A DNA stretch of 64,000 bases from assembly GCF_005768555.2 (NCBI RefSeq), contig NZ_VCHX02000129.1, forward strand, positions 193,574 through 257,573. Reading direction: 5' to 3'. Under the pieces are notes generated by a model, which saw only the letters and a list, made by a program, of their open reading frames with translations, did not search any database and was not told the origin of the DNA. The stretch comes from Streptomyces sporangiiformans (GTDB lineage: Bacteria; Actinomycetota; Actinomycetes; Streptomycetales; Streptomycetaceae). Position 1 is the stretch's first letter, and each line of letters starts with the position of its first letter. The position numbers and the translations under genes were made by a program. Shown piece by piece: positions 60,585 through 64,000 of the stretch.

Positions 60585-61858
60585 CGCCCGGTGCCTCCGT
60601 AGACAACGGCCTCGTCGCTGTCGGAGTCGAGCCCGAAGGCGCTGTGCACGGCGCGGACGGCTTCGTTGACGTCGTCGGCGCGGGTGACCACGGAGATGCG
60701 GATCTCGGAGGTCGAGATCAGCTCGATGTTCACGCCCGCGTCGGACAGCGCCTCGAAGAAGCCCGCCGTGACGCCGGGGTTGGTCTTCATGCCCGCGCCG
60801 ACCAGCGAGATCTTGCCGATCTGGTCGTCGTAACGCAGCGACTCGAAGCCGATCGCCGTCTTCGCCTTCTCCAGCGCGTCGATGGCCTTGCGGCCCTCGG
60901 TCTTCGGGAGCGTGAACGAGATGTCCGTCAGACCAGTGGAGGCGGCGGACACGTTCTGCACGACCATGTCGATGTTGATCTCGGCATTGGCGATGGCGCG
61001 GAAGATGACGGCGGCTTCGCCCGGCTTGTCCGGGACGCCGACGACCGTGATCTTGGCCTCGGAGGTGTCGTGAGCGACACCGGAGATGATGGCCTGCTCC
61101 ACCTTCTGGTCCCCTTGCTGAATCGGCTCGTTGCTGACCCAGGTGCCCTGCAGCCCCGAGAAGGACGAGCGCACGTGGATCGGGATGTTGTAGCGGCGGG
61201 CGTACTCCACACAGCGGTGGAGCAGCACCTTGGAGCCGGAGCTGGCGAGCTCCAGCATGTCCTCGAAGGAGATCCAGTCGATCTTCCGGGCCTTCTTCAC
61301 CACGCGGGGGTCGGCGGTGAAGACACCGTCGACATCCGTGTAGATCTCGCAGACGTCGGCGTCGAGGGCCGCGGCCAGCGCGACCGCCGTGGTGTCGGAA
61401 CCGCCACGCCCCAGGGTGGTGATGTCCTTCTTGTCCTGGCTGACGCCCTGGAAACCGGCGACGATGGCGATGTTGCCCTCGTCGACCGATGTCCGGATCC
61501 GGCCCGGCGTGACATCGATGATCCGCGCTTTGTTGTGCACCGAGTCGGTGATCACGCCTGCCTGGCTGCCGGTGAAGCTCTGGGCCTCGTGGCCCAGGTT
61601 TTTGATCGCCATCGCCAGCAGCGCCATGGAGATCCGCTCTCCGGCGGTCAGCAGCATGTCGAACTCACGCCCGGCAGGGATCGGTGATACCTGCTCGGCG
61701 AGATCGATCAACTCATCCGTCGTGTCACCCATCGCCGACACCACGACGACCACTTGGTGGCCGTTCTTCTTGGCGTCGACGATGCGCTTGGCGACACGCT
61801 TGATGCCCTCGGCATCGGCTACGGAGGAGCCTCCGTACTTCTGCACGACAAGGCCCAC
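60581..61858 (-). CDS. ask: Aspartate kinase
   Basis: 425 residues. It phosphorylates aspartate, the first step of the aspartate amino-acid family. The N-terminal kinase motif is VVQKYGGSSVAD, with the aspartate-binding GRGGSDTTAVALAAALDADV. Two C-terminal ACT domains follow (ITVVGVPDKPGEAAVIFRAI; ISLVGAGMKTNPGVTAGFFE), which bind lysine/threonine for feedback inhibition. In many actinobacteria an internal start also makes a separate beta subunit; whether this happens here cannot be told. Confidence 0.95.
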   Translation of the reverse strand: MGLVVQKYGGSSVADAEGIKRVAKRIVDAKKNGHQVVVVVSAMGDTTDELIDLAEQVSPIPAGREFDMLLTAGERISMALLAMAIKNLGHEAQSFTGSQAGVITDSVHNKARIIDVTPGRIRTSVDEGNIAIVAGFQGVSQDKKDITTLGRGGSDTTAVALAAALDADVCEIYTDVDGVFTADPRVVKKARKIDWISFEDMLELASSGSKVLLHRCVEYARRYNIPIHVRSSFSGLQGTWVSNEPIQQGDQKVEQAIISGVAHDTSEAKITVVGVPDKPGEAAVIFRAIANAEINIDMVVQNVSAASTGLTDISFTLPKTEGRKAIDALEKAKTAIGFESLRYDDQIGKISLVGAGMKTNPGVTAGFFEALSDAGVNIELISTSEIRISVVTRADDVNEAVRAVHSAFGLDSDSDEAVVYGGTGR

Positions 61859-62137
61859 GAAAGCGCTCCTCGCTCAATCCGTCTCGTACCGCACAACTGC
61901 GGTCGGCTCAGTCTAACGAGCGGCCGAATTCCACCCGAGTCATATCGCATCGTGAGATGTCCCGCTCACGACTCGATCCTCTTGATCCTCCGGCCCTTCA
62001 CCGAGCCTCCTTCCGGCCCGGTGCGTCCGGCCGCTCCATGACCGCACATGCCCTCTGAGCAACGACCCACTCGCAAAGTGCGCCGAGTCACACCCGGCCC
62101 TCCGAAGCGACAATCTTCAAGTACTAGGGTTCCGCCT

Positions 62138-62869
62138 GTGCGCGTACTCCTGGTGGAAGACGACGAGCCGGTCGCCCAGTCGCTCCGGCGTGGCCTGATG
62201 CGATACAGCTTCGAGGTGGCGTGGGTCACCACGGGCGGGGCGGCGCTGGCCCACGAGGACGCGTACGACGTCGTACTCCTCGACCTCGGACTGCCCGACA
62301 CCGACGGCCTCGACGTCTGCAAGGCACTGCGCGAGCGCGGTGATGTGCCGATCATCGTGATCAGCGCGCGCAGTGACGAGACGGACCGGGTGGTGGGCCT
62401 GGAGCTCGGCGCCGACGACTACGTCTCGAAGCCGTTCGGCGTGCGGGAGGTCATCGCACGGATACGCGCCGTGATGCGACGCATACAGCCGCGTACGGAT
62501 GCGGCGGCGACACCGGCGGGCACGGGCGGCGGCCCCGACCGCTACGGGTCCCGCCTGACCATCGACCGCAAGGCGGCCCGCGTACGCCTGGACGGTGAAG
62601 AGGTGGCCCTCACCCCCAAGGAGTACGACCTCCTCTCCTTCCTCACCGAGGAGCCGGGCGCGCTGATGTCGCGCGAGCAGATCATGGAAGCGGTCTGGGA
62701 CGCGAACTGGTTCGGGCCGACGAAGACGCTGGACGTCCATGTGGCGGCGCTGCGGCGGAAGTTGGCCGACGTGATCGCCATCGAGGCGGTACGCGGGGTC
62801 GGCTTCCGGCTCGTCGTCATCGAGAACGGCGGCAAGGGTGACGGCGACAGCGGCGGCAACACCTCATGA
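62138..62869 (+). CDS. OmpR-family response regulator
   Basis: 243 residues. Receiver domain with the acidic pair in VEDDEP and phospho-aspartate in VVLLDLGLPDTDG (about 51), switch Thr/Ser in IVISARSDE and lysine in YVSKPFG. A winged-helix output domain (140-230) ends AALRRKLADVIAIEAVRGVG. GTG 62138 is chosen because homology begins at RVLLVEDDE. The frame is open to 62048, adding 30 weakly conserved residues. TACTAG at 62123-62128 would suit a -10 for a nearly leaderless message. Its stop overlaps the kinase start by 4 bases. Confidence 0.9.
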   Translation: MRVLLVEDDEPVAQSLRRGLMRYSFEVAWVTTGGAALAHEDAYDVVLLDLGLPDTDGLDVCKALRERGDVPIIVISARSDETDRVVGLELGADDYVSKPFGVREVIARIRAVMRRIQPRTDAAATPAGTGGGPDRYGSRLTIDRKAARVRLDGEEVALTPKEYDLLSFLTEEPGALMSREQIMEAVWDANWFGPTKTLDVHVAALRRKLADVIAIEAVRGVGFRLVVIENGGKGDGDSGGNTS

Positions 62870-64000
62870 TCCGTCAGCTCGTCCGCAGCTACGTCCTGCT
62901 CGTCGCCGTCGCCGTCGCCCTGTTCACCGTGCCGGTGGCCTTCACGCTCACCGACCAGCTGCGGGGTGACACCGAACTGTCCGTCGAGCGCGAGGCCAAC
63001 ACCATGGCGTTGCTGCTGGGCACCGAGAACGACTCCTCGTGCCAGGCCCTGCGGGAGATGGCGAGGGCGTACGGCAAGAAGACGCCCGGGGAGGTCCAGC
63101 TGACCGCCACCGACGGCTGTGTGACATCCCTGACGCCGCCGAACCGGGACGCCGCCCTGACCAAGGCCCTGGAGAAGGGCAAGCCCACGACCGACTGGGG
63201 CTCCCCCTTCATCTGGGGGCCGAACCTGGTGATCACCGTTCCCGCGCACCAGCGTGCGGCGGACGGCAAGGACGACAAGGGACCGGTCGTCGGCGCCGTA
63301 CGGATCGTGTACTCGACCGGGGACATGACCAGCCGCCTGTGGAGTATCTGGGGCTTCCGGGCGATCCTCGCGGTGCTCGTGCTGGCCGTGGCGGCCGTGA
63401 TCGGTGTCGGGGCGGCCCGCCGCCTGACCCGCCCCCTGCGCCAGCTCAACGACATGGCGAGCAAGTTCAGCGACGGCGACCTGACGGCCCGTTCCCCCGT
63501 GACGGGCCCCAAGGAGACCCAGACCCTGGCGCGCACGCTCAACCAGGGCGCCGAACGCCTCGACACCCTGATGTCCGCGCAGCGCATCTTCGTGGCGGAC
63601 GCGTCCCACCAGCTCCGCACTCCTCTCACGGCCCTGCGGTTGTCGCTGGACAACATCGCGGACGGCGTGGACGACGAGTTCGTCAAGGAGGACGTCGAGC
63701 AGGCCACCGCGGAAGTCGTCCGGATGAGCCGCCTCGTCAACGACCTGCTGGTACTGGCCCGCGCCGAGGCCAAGGTGACGGCCGCGGAGCCGCTCCCGCT
63801 CAGGGAGGTCCTCGAAGAACGCTTCTCGGTGTGGAGGCCGGCCGCCGACGAGCGTGGCGTCACCATCACGCTCAGGGGGGTTGTCGACGGCCGGCTGTTT
63901 GTGCTGGCCAGTCCCGGTCATTTGGACCAGGTCCTGGACAACGTGCTCTCCAACGCCCTGGAGGTCTCACCGGACGGCGGAACGATCACCGTCAGGGTGC
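62866..64000 (+). CDS. Sensor histidine kinase, partial (runs off right edge)
   Basis: 378 residues present. TM1 is YVLLVAVAVALFTVPVAFTL (about 9-28), followed by an extracellular sensor of about 120 residues, TM2 near 165-185 (AILAVLVLAVAAVIGVGAA), a HAMP linker (RRLTRPLRQLNDMASKFSDG) and the HisKA dimer domain with the phospho-histidine in VADASHQLRTPLTALRLSLD. The start of the ATPase domain (N-box VLDNVLSNALE) is also seen. It forms a two-component pair with the preceding regulator. The signal is unknown. Confidence 0.92.
   Translation, partial: MIRQLVRSYVLLVAVAVALFTVPVAFTLTDQLRGDTELSVEREANTMALLLGTENDSSCQALREMARAYGKKTPGEVQLTATDGCVTSLTPPNRDAALTKALEKGKPTTDWGSPFIWGPNLVITVPAHQRAADGKDDKGPVVGAVRIVYSTGDMTSRLWSIWGFRAILAVLVLAVAAVIGVGAARRLTRPLRQLNDMASKFSDGDLTARSPVTGPKETQTLARTLNQGAERLDTLMSAQRIFVADASHQLRTPLTALRLSLDNIADGVDDEFVKEDVEQATAEVVRMSRLVNDLLVLARAEAKVTAAEPLPLREVLEERFSVWRPAADERGVTITLRGVVDGRLFVLASPGHLDQVLDNVLSNALEVSPDGGTITVRV

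Noticed and set aside
1..64000. CRISPR array, rRNA genes or intact insertion sequence
   Set aside because: I found no regularly spaced identical repeats with unique spacers, no rRNA sequence and no transposase or integrase gene.

Overview
The window is a piece of a Streptomyces chromosome. It is very GC-rich with strong third-position GC bias, uses many GTG starts, and carries hallmark actinobacterial genes: the developmental regulator wblA, a Streptomyces-type crp, a WhiJ-like XRE/DUF397/anti-sigma trio, a SigE-family sigma factor, and DUF317 remnants. Both edges cut a gene: endonuclease III on the left and a sensor histidine kinase on the right.

Left core block (about 1-12.9 kb): nth (partial) and crp diverge around a Crp-like palindrome. 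Then come a nucleotidyltransferase-fold protein, a coupled MBL-fold/NUDIX pair, a RidA/DUF4177 pair, two overlapping ArsA-family ATPase genes, wblA, a class A penicillin-binding protein, a YqeY-like protein, a metallophosphoesterase and tRNA-Pro(CGG). Convergent genes are separated by perfect hairpins or short tandem repeats.

Accessory region (about 12.9-46 kb), starting directly after tRNA-Pro: the first 6 kb looks like an eroding hot spot. It has a 3' fragment of a NucA/NucB-type DNase with an intact possible immunity gene, a protein with two nuclease-like segments, a frameshifted DUF317 gene, a PIG-L deacetylase, a 589-residue PH-like protein and a two-TM fragment. From 19.1 to 32.85 kb lies what I consider the main discovery candidate. 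It is a tightly overlapping operon (ATP-grasp ligase, DUF364/DUF4213-like protein, cysteine-synthase-like PLP enzyme, dipeptide-epimerase-like enolase, MFS exporter, methyltransferase, and a complete Opp/Nik-type ABC importer). A 15-bp element matching the Streptomyces Zur box precedes it, and a second Zur box precedes a nearby acetyltransferase gene. The simplest reading is a zinc-repressed, non-NRPS metallophore (zincophore) pathway with its own export and re-import. The product is unknown to me.

Next come a P450/MAB_1171c-like membrane protein/ImmA-IrrE peptidase/XRE cassette, a WhiJ-like locus whose XRE gene has an internal deletion and frameshift, an M20 peptidase/AbgT transporter pair with a divergent Lrp/AsnC regulator, and a xylose-type ABC operon in which the ATPase gene has shrunk to a 44-codon remnant.

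Right block (about 46-64 kb): an S1-domain protein behind galU, a divergent DoxX/amidohydrolase pair with two copies of a TetR-type operator, a PutP-like symporter with a Tyr/Gly-repeat tail, a TrkA-N potassium-channel-like protein with a TTA codon, an NTF2-like protein, an S9 peptidase, a SURF1-like protein, an anti-sigma-like membrane protein with its SigE-family sigma factor, the asd-ask pair, and an OmpR-type response regulator with its kinase. Two genes (P450 and TrkA-N) carry an in-frame TTA codon and are candidate bldA targets. All functional calls come from reading motifs; no database search was run.
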